From NCBI GenBank assembly GCA_016125265.1, contig WGMC01000023.1:95753-159752 (forward strand): a stretch of 64,000 bases of DNA, written 5' to 3'. Below, one piece after another: positions 1-8,559 of this stretch. Source of the DNA: Planctomycetaceae bacterium. GTDB taxonomy: Bacteria; Planctomycetota; UBA1135; GCA-002686595. The notes under the pieces are model-generated. The model saw nothing but the letters and a program-made list of their open reading frames with translations, was not told the DNA's origin and made no database searches. Numbering within the stretch: the stretch's first letter is position 1; each line of letters opens with the position of its first letter. The position numbers were made by a program, and so were the translations under genes.

Positions 1-234
1 CCGGCGTTCGTCGCGCGGGGCGTGTACGCGGGGATGCTGCCCCCGCTTTGGGCGCTACTTGCCGGACGATGCTGGCTCGGCGCCCATGCGGCTCGGGCCG
101 CGACCGACGCGGGCGAGCGCCACGGACGAACACTGCGCGGCTGGGGCGAGCTGGCCGTGCCCCTGCTGGTGGTCGTGCTCGCCGCGCTCTTGCTTCTTTC
201 GACGCTCTACACCCAACCCGCGCAGCCCCGTTGA
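1..234 (+). CDS. C-terminal fragment of an integral membrane protein (5' end outside window)
   Basis: The frame is open from base 1 to the TGA at 232-234, so the gene starts upstream of the window. The visible 77 residues contain a hydrophobic stretch around GMLPPLWALLAG, a charged middle with many Ala and Arg, and a second membrane span (LLVVVLAALLLL) followed by a short polar tail. The next gene starts 8 bp downstream and is also a small membrane protein, so the two are probably co-transcribed. Both vaguely resemble the membrane parts of MotA/TolQ/ExbB proton-channel subunits, but no diagnostic residue is visible. Function is unknown. Confidence 0.6.
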   Translation, partial: PAFVARGVYAGMLPPLWALLAGRCWLGAHAARAATDAGERHGRTLRGWGELAVPLLVVVLAALLLLSTLYTQPAQPR

Positions 235-242
235 GGACCGCC

Positions 243-731
243 ATGCACCTATCCCGACTCGCCGCTGTCCTCGCCGGTGTCGCTGCCGCGCCGGTCGCTC
301 TCCTCGTCGTCGGTCTGGACCCGTCACTTCTCTTCGAGCCGCGCCAACTGCTGCTGGTCGTCGGACTTCCCTACCTGTTCGCCGCGTTGTCCCACGGCCC
401 CGCCGCCGCTCCCCGCGCCGTCGCGCTGGCCATCGCCGCGGACTCCCGCGATCGTTCCGGCGACGAGCGGGACGCCGCGGGAGCACTCCTGCGCGAACTC
501 GGCGGCCTTGCCGTCGCGGTGGGCGCAGCGGCGTTCACACTCGAACTCCTCCGCGTCTTGACCGCGGTGGCAGCTTCCACGGATACGGCTGGCGCCAACG
601 AGCTCGTAGTGGGCCTCGGCGCCTCCCTGGTCGGTCCGCTGTGGGGAGTCGCGCTCAAACTGCTGGTCTACGACCCGTTGGCGACGGCGGTCGAGCCGGC
701 TCCGGGCGAACTCGCCGACACGCTCGGCTGA
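243..731 (+). CDS. Small polytopic membrane protein, possibly MotA/TolQ-like
   Basis: This 162-residue protein has about four hydrophobic segments, near residues 4-25, 33-53, 88-110 and 117-142. The last segment (GLGASLVGPLWGVALKLLVY) is Gly-rich and followed by DPLA. MotA/ExbB second-pair helices often look like this, with a small-residue helix leading to a GPLA-type motif. ATG 243 was chosen because it follows the upstream stop by 8 bp and starts directly at the first span; the long in-frame extension upstream is Arg-rich shadow sequence. The protein is shorter than MotA (about 250-290 residues), so the assignment is tentative and the role unknown. Confidence 0.6.
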   Translation: MHLSRLAAVLAGVAAAPVALLVVGLDPSLLFEPRQLLLVVGLPYLFAALSHGPAAAPRAVALAIAADSRDRSGDERDAAGALLRELGGLAVAVGAAAFTLELLRVLTAVAASTDTAGANELVVGLGASLVGPLWGVALKLLVYDPLATAVEPAPGELADTLG

Positions 732-791
732 GCGCGGGGCACGGCTGGCTCGAGGCCCAGAGCGGCGTGCCTCCGCCGCCAGCCGTACCGA

Positions 792-2081
792 TCAAAGCCA
801 CGCCGACAGCAACGTCACGCGCAGTGGCCCGCTCGCCGTCACACCACCGGCCGTGTCGAGTGCGAAAGCCTGCACCGTGACGGCGCTGGCTTCGCCGCCG
901 GAACCCAGCGGCGGCACGAAGAACGACCAGTTCAGCGTGCCCGACCCGCCCACCACTCCGATCGCGAAGAGCGGCGATGCCGGCGCCAGGTGCAGCGCTC
1001 CCGTCAGGAACGGCAGAGCGAGCGGCGAAATCGGGCCCGTCGCAACACCCAGCACGACCAGGTCGCCGGGTTGGCCGGCGAGCTGCAGGGCACCCTGTGT
1101 CGTTTCGGTGACGGTTCGCGATCCAGCGAGCACCCGCGCGGAGCCGTCGAGCTGCACGAAGGTGCCGGCCTGCAGGTCGACGGCCGGGCCGACGACCGGC
1201 GGGCCGCCCAGACAGCCGGGGGTCGACGAACCGGGTTGTCCGCCGATCAGCTCGGAGTCCAGCGCTGTGACCGACGCCGCGATCATTCCTCCCGGAACCA
1301 CGCGCACGGCGGGAAGCCCGTTCGAACCGCACAGGAACGAGAATCCGGGATTGCCATTGGCGCCCTCGATTCGGGAGCCCGAGACAAAGAGCTGCGAACC
1401 CTGCAGTTGCACAGCGGGTTCACCCGCCGTGGATCCCACCGGCGCGGACAGGATCTCGCTGTCGTACACGTGCACGATCGAGTTCACCGCGCGCAGGGGC
1501 ATTTCCTCGCCCGCGCCACCCGGGGCCAGCGGATGGAACACCGTCGAGGCGCCAGCGACGACGGACACATTGCGCAGCACGCACTCACTGCCGTAGAGAA
1601 GGATCGCGTCCGTGCCCCAGCCGCTCGAGGGCACCGAGGCCAAGGACAGAGTTGCCGGACGCAGCACGCAGTCCTCGACCACGAGGCGGCGCGCGTCGCC
1701 GACGAGTCCCACGTGCACGAGCGAGCGCAAACCCTCGGGACTCGACCAACCCGTCGTGTCGATGGTGAGTCCACGCAGGTGGACCGTTTCCCCCGAGGCC
1801 GGGCCGATCACGTGCACGGGTGTGACGAGCTTGACGTCGTCGCCCTCCTGCGCGACGACCGTGATGCCGCGCTTGATCTCGAACCACAATTGGCCGGGCG
1901 TCGTGTCGTACGCCGCGTAGGTGCCGGAGAGCGTCAGGATGGTGTCGCCCGGCTGGGCCGCGGCGATCGCGGACCCGAGGTCCGTGTGGTCGATGCCGGG
2001 GCCGCCGTCGTCGTCGACGATGAGGACATCACCGAAGGGCGCCAGGGGAAGGACGAGCGCGAGAGCCAGTGAGACGAGCAT
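792..2081 (-). CDS. Secreted right-handed beta-helix protein
   Basis: A 429-residue protein that starts with a hydrophobic signal peptide (MLVSLALALVLPLAP) and continues with IVDDDGGPG and AIAAAQPGDTILTLSGTY, the usual opening of pectate-lyase-like parallel beta-helix proteins. Short repeated strands follow (VHLRGLTI, LVVEDCVLR, ECVLRNVSV), as expected for stacked beta-helix coils. The C-terminus (about residues 360-429) is a separate beta-rich segment of the type found at the end of planctomycete secreted proteins. ATG 2081 is preferred over the ATG two codons upstream because a GGAG lies 6 nt before it. No catalytic residues are evident, so an enzymatic role is not claimed; it probably acts outside the cytoplasm. 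It is divergent from the secreted propeller protein at 2477. Confidence 0.75.
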   Translation of the reverse strand: MLVSLALALVLPLAPFGDVLIVDDDGGPGIDHTDLGSAIAAAQPGDTILTLSGTYAAYDTTPGQLWFEIKRGITVVAQEGDDVKLVTPVHVIGPASGETVHLRGLTIDTTGWSSPEGLRSLVHVGLVGDARRLVVEDCVLRPATLSLASVPSSGWGTDAILLYGSECVLRNVSVVAGASTVFHPLAPGGAGEEMPLRAVNSIVHVYDSEILSAPVGSTAGEPAVQLQGSQLFVSGSRIEGANGNPGFSFLCGSNGLPAVRVVPGGMIAASVTALDSELIGGQPGSSTPGCLGGPPVVGPAVDLQAGTFVQLDGSARVLAGSRTVTETTQGALQLAGQPGDLVVLGVATGPISPLALPFLTGALHLAPASPLFAIGVVGGSGTLNWSFFVPPLGSGGEASAVTVQAFALDTAGGVTASGPLRVTLLSAWL

Positions 2082-2476
2082 GGGCATCTCCGAAGGGCGA
2101 AGGATTTCGGATGTTCGCATCCGGCCCACTTCGGGCCGAGTCGAAGGGCGAAGGCAGGGACGAATGGGACCAGCCCCCGCCGCTGCCAACAGCGAGGCTA
2201 CCCCCGCTTCTCTCCACCCACAATCGCCCGTGCGCTGCGCGCGCGGGGTCAGTCCGCAGGGCCGTGCGAGGCCGCGGAGCCCACCGCCCCGGGGCGTTTC
2301 CTCGGGCCCCCATTCCACGACTCGGAAGCAAGGGCCTGCGCGAATCGCGCTGGGGCCGTACCGTGGGAGCGGCTCTTTCGCGGTGCCCCTTGTCCTCGAC
2401 TCGCCACGGGCCCGGTCGGCCGAGTACGCCGCCCGCTTTCGATGACCGCGACCCAACACCTGTTCCTTCCCCAGCG
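2082..2476. promoter_or_regulatory. Divergent intergenic region between two secreted-protein genes
   Basis: No credible gene is present; the frames crossing it are Arg/Pro-rich shadows. It must hold the outward promoters of both flanking genes, but no clear -10/-35 pair stands out. Visible structure: a 13-bp direct repeat CGAAGGGCGAAGG near 2090 and 2142, with a small hairpin at 2122-2138 (CGGCCC/GGGCCG, 5-nt loop) between the copies. The repeat could be an operator; this is inference only. Confidence 0.4.
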
Positions 2477-5113
2477 ATGAACCAGACAGCACCCTCCTCG
2501 GTCGGACGTCTCGGCCTTGCCGCGGTCTGCTCGGCCGCCTCCCTTGCCCTCGTGGCGACCGCGCCGCCGAGCGGCGCGCAGACGTTCGGCGGCACGCAGT
2601 TCCCTGGACCGCAGATCGTCAGCCCGACCGTGCGCACGACCTTGTTCGGCTCGGTCGAATATCCCAACGGGGTTCCCGCCGCGGGAGTCAGCGTGCAACT
2701 GTCCTCAGGACAGACGCTGGTGACCGACGCCGCCGGCAAGTTCCAAGGCCTGATCACCGTGCCCCAGACGAGTGGCACCGTGCAGCTTGTCGTCGACCAG
2801 GCGCTGGCGGGAGTGCCGTACAGCGCGGCCGGGCAAAGCGGCCAGGTGATGGCCGATGGATTCACACGCGGTGGCCGACTCATGCTCTCGGCCGATGCTC
2901 CTATCCAACCGGAGTACGTCGCGACGTTCGGCAGCGTGGGCGGCGGCAACGGATCGGTCTTCGGCTTCGGGCAGTTCGACTTCGGGTCCGGTCCGGAACT
3001 GGTCGCCGCCGGGGGTTTCACCAGCATGACGGGTGTCGCCTGCAACCGCGTGACGCGGTTCGATGGCGAAACCGTGCGTGCGATCGGCGCTGGCTTGCCC
3101 GCGATCGTGCGCAGCGTCGCGAGCTTCGATGCGGGAAACGGCCCCGAGCTCTTCGCGGGCGGCGACTTCTTCTGGTCGCCGGGTTCGCCCCTGGCTTCGG
3201 TGGCGCGCTTCAACGGCCAGACTTGGGAGCCCGCCTTCGATCTCGCCCAGTACCAGGTGAACGGCACGGTGCGGGCCATGGTCGTCGCCGACCTCGGTGA
3301 TGGCGCGCGGCTGTACGCCGGCGGCGGCCTCTCGTTCCTCGGCCAACCGGTTCGGCTCGCGGCCTTCGACGGCACGACGTGGACTCCGGTGGGCGGCGGC
3401 ATCGCGGGACCGGGCAACGGCGTGCACGCGCTCGAGCTCTTCGACGGCGATGGCGATGGCGAGTTGGAGCTCTACGTCGGCGGGCAGTTCACCGTCGCTG
3501 GCGGAGTCCCCGTCGCCAATCTGGCCCGCTGGGACGGCCAGAGCTGGAATTCGGTCGGCACGGGCGCCAACGCCACCGTGCGCGCGCTCGAGGTAGCCGA
3601 CCCCGGGATCGGCCCCCGGCTCTTCGTGGGCGGCGAGTTCACCGCGATCGACGGCGTTCCCGTCAACCGAGTGGCGAGCTACGACGGCACCAGTTTCGTG
3701 GGCTTGGGGTCCGGCCTCAACTCCGACGTCAACGCGCTGGAGTGGATCGACTTGGGCGGCGCGGGACCGGTCCAGGGCGAGGCGCTGGTCGCGGGCGGTT
3801 TGTTCGAAGCGGTCGGGCCGGAGCCGTTCAAGCGCCTGGCAGCCTTCGACGGCCAGTCGTGGAAGGCGCTCACCCCACCTTTCGACGGTCCGGTCTACAC
3901 CCTGGCGGCGGTTCCCGGGCGTCCCGGCACACTCGCCATCGGCGGTGCGTTCCAGACGATCGGCGGCCAAGTCTCGGCAGGCGGATTGGTGTCACCGAAT
4001 CTCTGCCTCTACACCTCAGGAGACGTGGAATCGGCGGGCGATCTTGGTTTGGCCGCGGGCGCGAGTGCCGTGCTCGAGCACGACTTCGGCGACGGCACGG
4101 CCCTGTACTTCGGCGGCGAGTTCCTGGCGGCCGGATCCGCCGCGGCAACCCGCGTCACGCGTTTCGACGGAGAGAGCTACACGGCCCTCGGTGACGGCTT
4201 CAGCGGAAAAGTGCGCTGCCTGGCCGTGTTCGACAGCGGCTTCGGTCCGGAGCTCGTGGCCGGCGGCGAGTTCATCGAATCCGGCACACAAAACGTGCGC
4301 CGCACGGCGCGCTTCGATGGAAGCGCTTGGCAGCCTTTGGTGTTCGCCAACAAGCCGGTGACGACGATGCTGCCCGTGTCCGACGCGACGGGAACACGAC
4401 TCTACCTGGGAGGCGAGTTCACCAACGTGGACGGCGTGCCCGCCCCGGGTGTGGCCGTGCTGGAGAACGGTCAGGTCAGCCCTGTCGGTCTGGGAGTGAA
4501 CGGTTTGGTTTCGGCGCTCTGCATGTTCCAGGCGCCCGGCGACCCCGAGCCGTACCTCTACGTCGGCGGCGCCATCGGCGCCACGGGCGCAGTGCCCGCG
4601 GCGGGCTTGGTGCGACTCCAGGGCGGCACGCTCGTGGGTCTGGGCCTCGCGGCCCCCTCGACTTGTGCGGCGCTCCAGGTGTTCGACGACGGCAGCGGCC
4701 CGGCCCTGTACGTGGGCGGCACGTTGCGGCTCACCCCGCCGGTTTCCGGAAGCGGCCCCACATACGGTGTCCTGCGTTTCGACGGCACGAGCTTCACCCC
4801 GCTGCCGTTCTTGACCAGCGGCGTGAACGCACTGACGGCGCACGATGATGGCGCGGGTCGCGGACCCGAGCTGTACGTGGGTGGGAGCTTCTCTGTGGGC
4901 GCCGGTCAGTTCCTCAACGGAATCGCCCGTTGGGACGGCCAGTCGTACCAGCCGTTGCTCGCCGCCGAGACCTCGACACCGACGATCGTCGCAGCCTTGG
5001 CCTCCGTGCGCCTTAGCGGCACCGGCCCGCGCAGCCTCGTCCTCGCGGGGAGTTTCGCATCGTCGCCAGGGGGCGACTCCCACGCGGCGCGGTTCGGGCC
5101 TGTCGACTTCTGA
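2477..5113 (+). CDS. Secreted multi-repeat beta-propeller protein with N-terminal carboxypeptidase-regulatory-like domain
   Basis: An 878-residue exported protein. Residues 1-36 form a signal peptide with an Ala-rich core ending at GAQT. Residues about 54-110 (FGSVEYPNGVPAAGVSVQL and a following DAAGKF) look like a carboxypeptidase-regulatory or transthyretin-like fold. From about residue 150 to the end, a unit of roughly 50 residues recurs more than a dozen times. Each has an ELYVGGxF-type strand, a VxNLARWDGQSW-type strand and a GxGxNxxVxAL turn, as in delta-60/Kelch-like propellers. The number of units suggests two propellers. ATG 2477 was chosen because it begins the signal peptide; the upstream extension is low-complexity. 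Likely a cell-surface or periplasmic binding or structural protein; no enzyme motif was seen. Confidence 0.8.
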   Translation: MNQTAPSSVGRLGLAAVCSAASLALVATAPPSGAQTFGGTQFPGPQIVSPTVRTTLFGSVEYPNGVPAAGVSVQLSSGQTLVTDAAGKFQGLITVPQTSGTVQLVVDQALAGVPYSAAGQSGQVMADGFTRGGRLMLSADAPIQPEYVATFGSVGGGNGSVFGFGQFDFGSGPELVAAGGFTSMTGVACNRVTRFDGETVRAIGAGLPAIVRSVASFDAGNGPELFAGGDFFWSPGSPLASVARFNGQTWEPAFDLAQYQVNGTVRAMVVADLGDGARLYAGGGLSFLGQPVRLAAFDGTTWTPVGGGIAGPGNGVHALELFDGDGDGELELYVGGQFTVAGGVPVANLARWDGQSWNSVGTGANATVRALEVADPGIGPRLFVGGEFTAIDGVPVNRVASYDGTSFVGLGSGLNSDVNALEWIDLGGAGPVQGEALVAGGLFEAVGPEPFKRLAAFDGQSWKALTPPFDGPVYTLAAVPGRPGTLAIGGAFQTIGGQVSAGGLVSPNLCLYTSGDVESAGDLGLAAGASAVLEHDFGDGTALYFGGEFLAAGSAAATRVTRFDGESYTALGDGFSGKVRCLAVFDSGFGPELVAGGEFIESGTQNVRRTARFDGSAWQPLVFANKPVTTMLPVSDATGTRLYLGGEFTNVDGVPAPGVAVLENGQVSPVGLGVNGLVSALCMFQAPGDPEPYLYVGGAIGATGAVPAAGLVRLQGGTLVGLGLAAPSTCAALQVFDDGSGPALYVGGTLRLTPPVSGSGPTYGVLRFDGTSFTPLPFLTSGVNALTAHDDGAGRGPELYVGGSFSVGAGQFLNGIARWDGQSYQPLLAAETSTPTIVAALASVRLSGTGPRSLVLAGSFASSPGGDSHAARFGPVDF

Positions 5114-5138
5114 ACCCAGCACGCGCGGCGACACACGC

Positions 5139-5215
5139 CGTCGAGAAGCGCTGAACAAAAGGCCGTGGGCCGCGGACATCCGCGGCCCACGGCCTTCTTT
5201 CAGCGCTTCTCGACG
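5139..5215. terminator. Large bidirectional terminator hairpin
   Basis: An 18-bp perfect inverted repeat (5159-5176 with 5179-5196, 2-nt loop) has a run of A on its left and CTTT on its right, so it can act on both strands. It sits inside a second 16-bp perfect inverted repeat (5139-5154 with 5200-5215). The right outer arm is the last codons and stop of the leftward gene. It separates convergent genes ending at 5113 (+) and 5200 (-). Confidence 0.85.
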
Positions 5216-6201
5216 AGCCGCTGCCAGCGCTCGATCAACTCGGCAAAGGCGGCGCCCTGTGGTCCCAGATCCACGGCGAGCATGGGCAGGAGCGCCGCGT
5301 CGAGCATGACGTCACCCGGAAACAACTGCATGTACGCGAGGGCAATGAACCCGGGCTGTGCGGGCGTTGGAGCGGTCCCGAAGCGCGCGGGATCCCCCGC
5401 CAGGGCTCGATAGCGCTCGGCATCGGCCAGCACCGCGCGACGCAGGGCCAGCCCTTGGCGATCGAGTTCCGCAGACGGAGTGACGGGGGGCGCCCCCCCC
5501 AACTCGGGATCGAGCGCCGCCGTCATGCGCACGTGCTCGCGCAGCAGCGATGCATAGAGCTCCTCCGGCCGCGGAGGATCGACTTTCAACAACTCAGCCA
5601 GAAGGGTCGGGTCGGCGTCGATGCGGTCGAGCAGTCCGCGCGCGAGCATCGTCCCCACCGCGGCCGCGCTCAGGCCGCCCTCGCGCTGCAAGCGGCGGGC
5701 GTATCCCAAGAGGATCCGCAGGCGGTCGCCATCCATGGCTGCGGAGTGGGCCAACAGACGCAGGCTAGCGAGCAGCGAAGTCACACCTTGCTCGCCTCCG
5801 GGTTCGTCCATGCACACGCGGCCGGCTTCGAGTTCCCGTTCGATCGCCTCCAGCACTGCGAGCAGCTCCGGATCCAGCGTGCGGGGGTCCAGCGTATGGG
5901 GATCCAGCGCAGCGCCATGCCCCAAACCCACCAATCGCTCCGCTTCGGCATCGAGCCCGAGCGCTTCGGCGCGTCCGAGCAGTCGCGCGAGCTCCGCGCA
6001 CCGCACCCGATCCCCCTCCAGGAGCGGCTGCGCCCCCGCCACCACCGACGCCCACTCTCGATCGAGTTCCGCCCACCGATCCGGGGCCCCGGACCGCCAC
6101 ACCGCATACGCGCCGACGATCGCGAGCACGGTCAATGCGGCGACGAATACAACAACGCGCGAGACGCGCCGCTTCGGTATCGGAGAGTTGTGGTGCTGCA
6201 T
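5200..6201 (-). CDS. Membrane-anchored protein of unknown function, paralogue A
   Basis: A 333-residue protein with a short basic N-terminus (IPKRR), one transmembrane segment near residues 13-33 and a long, mostly helical C-terminal domain rich in Leu, Arg and Glu. It is clearly paralogous to the next gene upstream (6322-7293). Shared motifs in order are RWAELDREWA, DPPRPEELYA, DPELGGA, PSAELD, RYRALA and a final ERWQRLVE. ATG 6201 places the membrane segment at the usual distance; a TTG 23 codons upstream is possible. The pair is tandem and in the same direction, 120 bp apart, suggesting duplication and co-expression. No enzyme or binding motif is recognisable. Confidence 0.7.
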   Translation of the reverse strand: MQHHNSPIPKRRVSRVVVFVAALTVLAIVGAYAVWRSGAPDRWAELDREWASVVAGAQPLLEGDRVRCAELARLLGRAEALGLDAEAERLVGLGHGAALDPHTLDPRTLDPELLAVLEAIERELEAGRVCMDEPGGEQGVTSLLASLRLLAHSAAMDGDRLRILLGYARRLQREGGLSAAAVGTMLARGLLDRIDADPTLLAELLKVDPPRPEELYASLLREHVRMTAALDPELGGAPPVTPSAELDRQGLALRRAVLADAERYRALAGDPARFGTAPTPAQPGFIALAYMQLFPGDVMLDAALLPMLAVDLGPQGAAFAELIERWQRLVEKR

Positions 6202-6321
6202 CGGGGGACGGGGAGTCAACGACGAAGGTGCGGCCCTTCGCCGCGATGGGTGCTCCGCGCAGTTTGCCAACGCAGGGGCGGGAAGAGAATCGCGCAGTCT
6301 GGCGCACCTGCCGTCCGGCCG

Positions 6322-7293
6322 TCAGCCCCCTTCGACGAGGCGCTGCCAGCGCTCGATCGACTCGGCAAAGGCAGTGCCGTAGTAGCCCATGGACGGATCG
6401 AAACCCTGCGACGAGGCGCTGCCGGGAAAGAGGTCAGCGAAGAAGCGCGCCACCGCGCCGGGCTTCGCCTGGGTTTCGACCGATCGAAAGCGCGCCGGAG
6501 ACGCCGCGAGCGCCCGATAGCGCTGGGCCTCGGCTACCACCTGCCTGCGCACGCTGCGCGCCGCGCCGTCGAGCTCCGCGCTGGGGCGGCCCCAATGCGC
6601 TCCGCCCAGCTCGGGATCCGCGCGTGTGGTCACGAGCACGCCGTCGCGCAGCATCGCTGCGTAGAGCTCCTCCGGTCGGGGTGGGTCGATGGCGATCAGC
6701 ACTTGCAACAGGTTCGGATCGCCCTCGATCCGGTCCAGCAAGTCGCGCGTGCATGACTCCCCCAAGAGGAACGCGAGCAGGCTGCCCTCGCGCTGGAAAC
6801 GCCTCGCGCAGCGAAGGAGCCGGCCGATGCGCGCTCCATCGCTCGTCTCCAGGTTGGCGAGCAGCCGGATCGACGGGATCAGGCGATAGCTCCCGTGCTC
6901 ACCCCCGGGAAAGTCCGTCCGCACGCGCCCCGCATCGAGCTCCACCTCGATGCGCTCGAGGACGTCGAGCAGATCCGCCGGGAGTGGACCCAGGTCGTGG
7001 TAGTCGACCCGACCGGACCCCTCCAAGCGTTCGCCCCAATCCGTCATTCCGAGCTCCTCCGCGCGCTCGAGGAGCCGCACGAGCTCCGTCTCCACCCCAG
7101 GGTCGTCGGGACAAAGGGGGTGCGCCCCCGCCACCACCAACGCCCACTCGCGATCGAGCTCCGCCCACCGCGCTGGCGCACCAATCCGCCACGCCGCGAA
7201 CCCGCCGACAAACCCGAGCACGAGTACAGCGAAAGCCACCCCATAGGCGCGCCAAACCCGTCGCTTCGATGTGCGAGACTCGGATTGTTCCAT
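6322..7293 (-). CDS. Membrane-anchored protein of unknown function, paralogue B
   Basis: A 323-residue protein with the same design as the 5200-6201 gene: basic N-terminus (TSKRR), one transmembrane span near residues 14-35, then a soluble helical domain. The shared blocks RWAELDREWA, DPPRPEELYA, DPELGGA and the C-terminal ERWQRLVEGG show common ancestry; the loops between them have diverged strongly. ATG 7293 was chosen because it starts just before the basic stretch; the longer frame upstream has no signal or RBS. It is first in a two-gene leftward unit. Function unknown; a periplasmic or cytoplasmic domain tethered to the inner membrane is all that can be said. Confidence 0.7.
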   Translation of the reverse strand: MEQSESRTSKRRVWRAYGVAFAVLVLGFVGGFAAWRIGAPARWAELDREWALVVAGAHPLCPDDPGVETELVRLLERAEELGMTDWGERLEGSGRVDYHDLGPLPADLLDVLERIEVELDAGRVRTDFPGGEHGSYRLIPSIRLLANLETSDGARIGRLLRCARRFQREGSLLAFLLGESCTRDLLDRIEGDPNLLQVLIAIDPPRPEELYAAMLRDGVLVTTRADPELGGAHWGRPSAELDGAARSVRRQVVAEAQRYRALAASPARFRSVETQAKPGAVARFFADLFPGSASSQGFDPSMGYYGTAFAESIERWQRLVEGG

Positions 7294-7739
7294 CGATTCC
7301 CAATCGCAGAGAGTGTGAGTTGGCGTGCGGCTGCCGCGACCACGTTGCGAGGGCAAACCCGGGGAAGCATACGATCCGCTCGGCAATCCCGCACCGCGGT
7401 GCGGGTCGGCACCGGCCGCGACGCCGAAAGTTCGACGTGGTCGGCCCCGAGTGTCCAGCTTCGCGCCCGCCGGCACCCGCCCGTGCGCTCGATCACGTAG
7501 ATCCAACGCCGATGTCAGAGCTCCGCGGAAAGCTCCATGTTCCGCGCCGGAAGCCGCGTGCATCCGTTGCATGCAGTTTGAAGATCCAACCCGCGAAGGC
7601 GTTGCGGCCGCCATGTCGAGCCGCACGAGCGCGGTTGCGACATCCGGGCACGGAGTTTGCACCGAGGTTGGTTCGATGCCCGCAACGAGCGAGCTCCCAC
7701 AACTGAAACCAAACGCCCAGCAGCAGGAACGCTACGAAC
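7294..7739. other. Divergent intergenic region without a gene
   Basis: It lies between the leftward paralogue pair and the rightward DUF2383 gene. A leftward frame at 7493-7771 encodes a hydrophobic start but overlaps the DUF2383 start and looks non-coding. Besides the sigma-54-type promoter annotated separately, short palindromic pieces occur (ATGTCG near 7613 and CGACAT near 7638). These could be activator sites upstream of that promoter. Confidence 0.45.
7646..7661 (+). promoter_or_regulatory. Candidate sigma-54 (RpoN) -24/-12 promoter for the DUF2383 gene
   Basis: GGGCACGGAGTTTGCA matches the consensus TGGCACG-N4-TTGCW at all but the first base, with GG at 7647-7648 and GC at 7659-7660 exactly 10 nt apart. 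Transcription would start near 7672, giving a 5' leader of about 68 nt before ATG 7740. A sigma-54 activator is encoded at 51555 in this window, though whether it acts here is unknown. Confidence 0.65.
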
Positions 7740-8189
7740 ATGACCAAGCACGCCGTTTCCGACGACATCAAACAACTGAACTCCTTCCTGCGCGGTGAGC
7801 TTTCCGCGATGGAGACCTACACCCACGCGCTCAAGAAGATCGACAAGGTGGAACACCCGCAAGCCGCACGTGTCCTCAGCGACAACTTGGCCAGTCACGA
7901 GACACGTGTGCGGGAGCTGCGCTCCGAGATCAAGCGGCTCGGCGGCGACCCCGCGGACGGCAGCGGCGCATGGGGCACGTTCGCGAAGGCCGTTGAGGGC
8001 GGGGCCGCGGTGTTCGGCGATTCGGCCGCGGTCTCCGCGCTCGAAGAGGGCGAGGACCACGGGCTGAAGGACTACCGCGGGGACCTCGAGGACCTGTCGC
8101 CGGCGGCGCGTCAGTTCGTGGCGTCGAAACTCCTGCCCGAGCAGACGAAGACCCACCGCGCCGCCTCGACGCTGAAGAAGATCATGTAG
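7740..8189 (+). CDS. DUF2383 / PA2169-type four-helix-bundle protein
   Basis: A 149-residue, fully helical protein. The start, SDDIKQLNSFLRGELSAMET, then Y and an ALKKI helix, and the DNLASHETRVRELRSEI helix with an EW-free H..E pattern, match the ferritin-like DUF2383 family, which is usually about 110-150 residues. Family members occur with stress genes, and several are induced in stationary phase or by envelope stress. Glu and His residues in the first and second helices (GELSAMETY, SHETRVREL) sit where ferritin-like proteins bind metal, but binding is not shown. ATG 7740 has AGGA about 11 nt upstream. The candidate sigma-54 promoter at 7646 suggests activator-dependent expression. Confidence 0.85.
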   Translation: MTKHAVSDDIKQLNSFLRGELSAMETYTHALKKIDKVEHPQAARVLSDNLASHETRVRELRSEIKRLGGDPADGSGAWGTFAKAVEGGAAVFGDSAAVSALEEGEDHGLKDYRGDLEDLSPAARQFVASKLLPEQTKTHRAASTLKKIM

Positions 8190-8223
8190 GGACCCCACCG
8201 CGCAGGCGCGCGGTTCACCCGAC

Positions 8224-8559
8224 ATGCCACATCCCACCACCCCAGACGGTCGCTACTTCGTCCACGAAGGCCGTCTGTGGCGGTGCAGCAATCCTTCGCT
8301 TCCCGAATCGACGCGGTCAGCGCTGGTCAAAGAGCTGATGGCCGCCCGGCGCCAGGCGAAGAGCGCCCTAGCCTCCCGCAGCGAGCAGGAGCTCGCGCGC
8401 GCCCGGCGCGCGGTTCACGCGGCCAAGGTGGCGCTGGGCGAACGCGGCGCACCCTGGTGGGGCGCGGACGAGCCCGACTTCAACCGCCGCCGGATCGGCG
8501 ACACGCCCTACGCGGATTGGTGGCGCGAGCGAGTCCCGGCGAAAGACACGCGCCGGTGA
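8224..8559 (+). CDS. Conserved small protein of unknown function
   Basis: 111 residues with a recognisable family pattern: an N-terminal beta strand pair (GRYFVHEGRLWRCSNPSLPE), a helix (RSALVKELMAARRQAKSAL), a basic second helix and the strongly conserved KVALGERGAPWW, then a C-terminal ADWWRERV. Similar short proteins are widespread in soil bacteria and are often wrongly named as Tol biopolymer transport proteins; no transporter feature is present. No signal peptide or membrane span. It begins 34 bp after the DUF2383 gene, so it is probably in the same transcript. Role unknown, possibly stress-linked by context. Confidence 0.75.
   Translation: MPHPTTPDGRYFVHEGRLWRCSNPSLPESTRSALVKELMAARRQAKSALASRSEQELARARRAVHAAKVALGERGAPWWGADEPDFNRRRIGDTPYADWWRERVPAKDTRR

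Noticed and set aside
7493..7771. Minus-strand 92-codon frame starting with a hydrophobic segment
   Set aside because: Its start overlaps the DUF2383 coding start; later residues are low-complexity and no RBS is visible.
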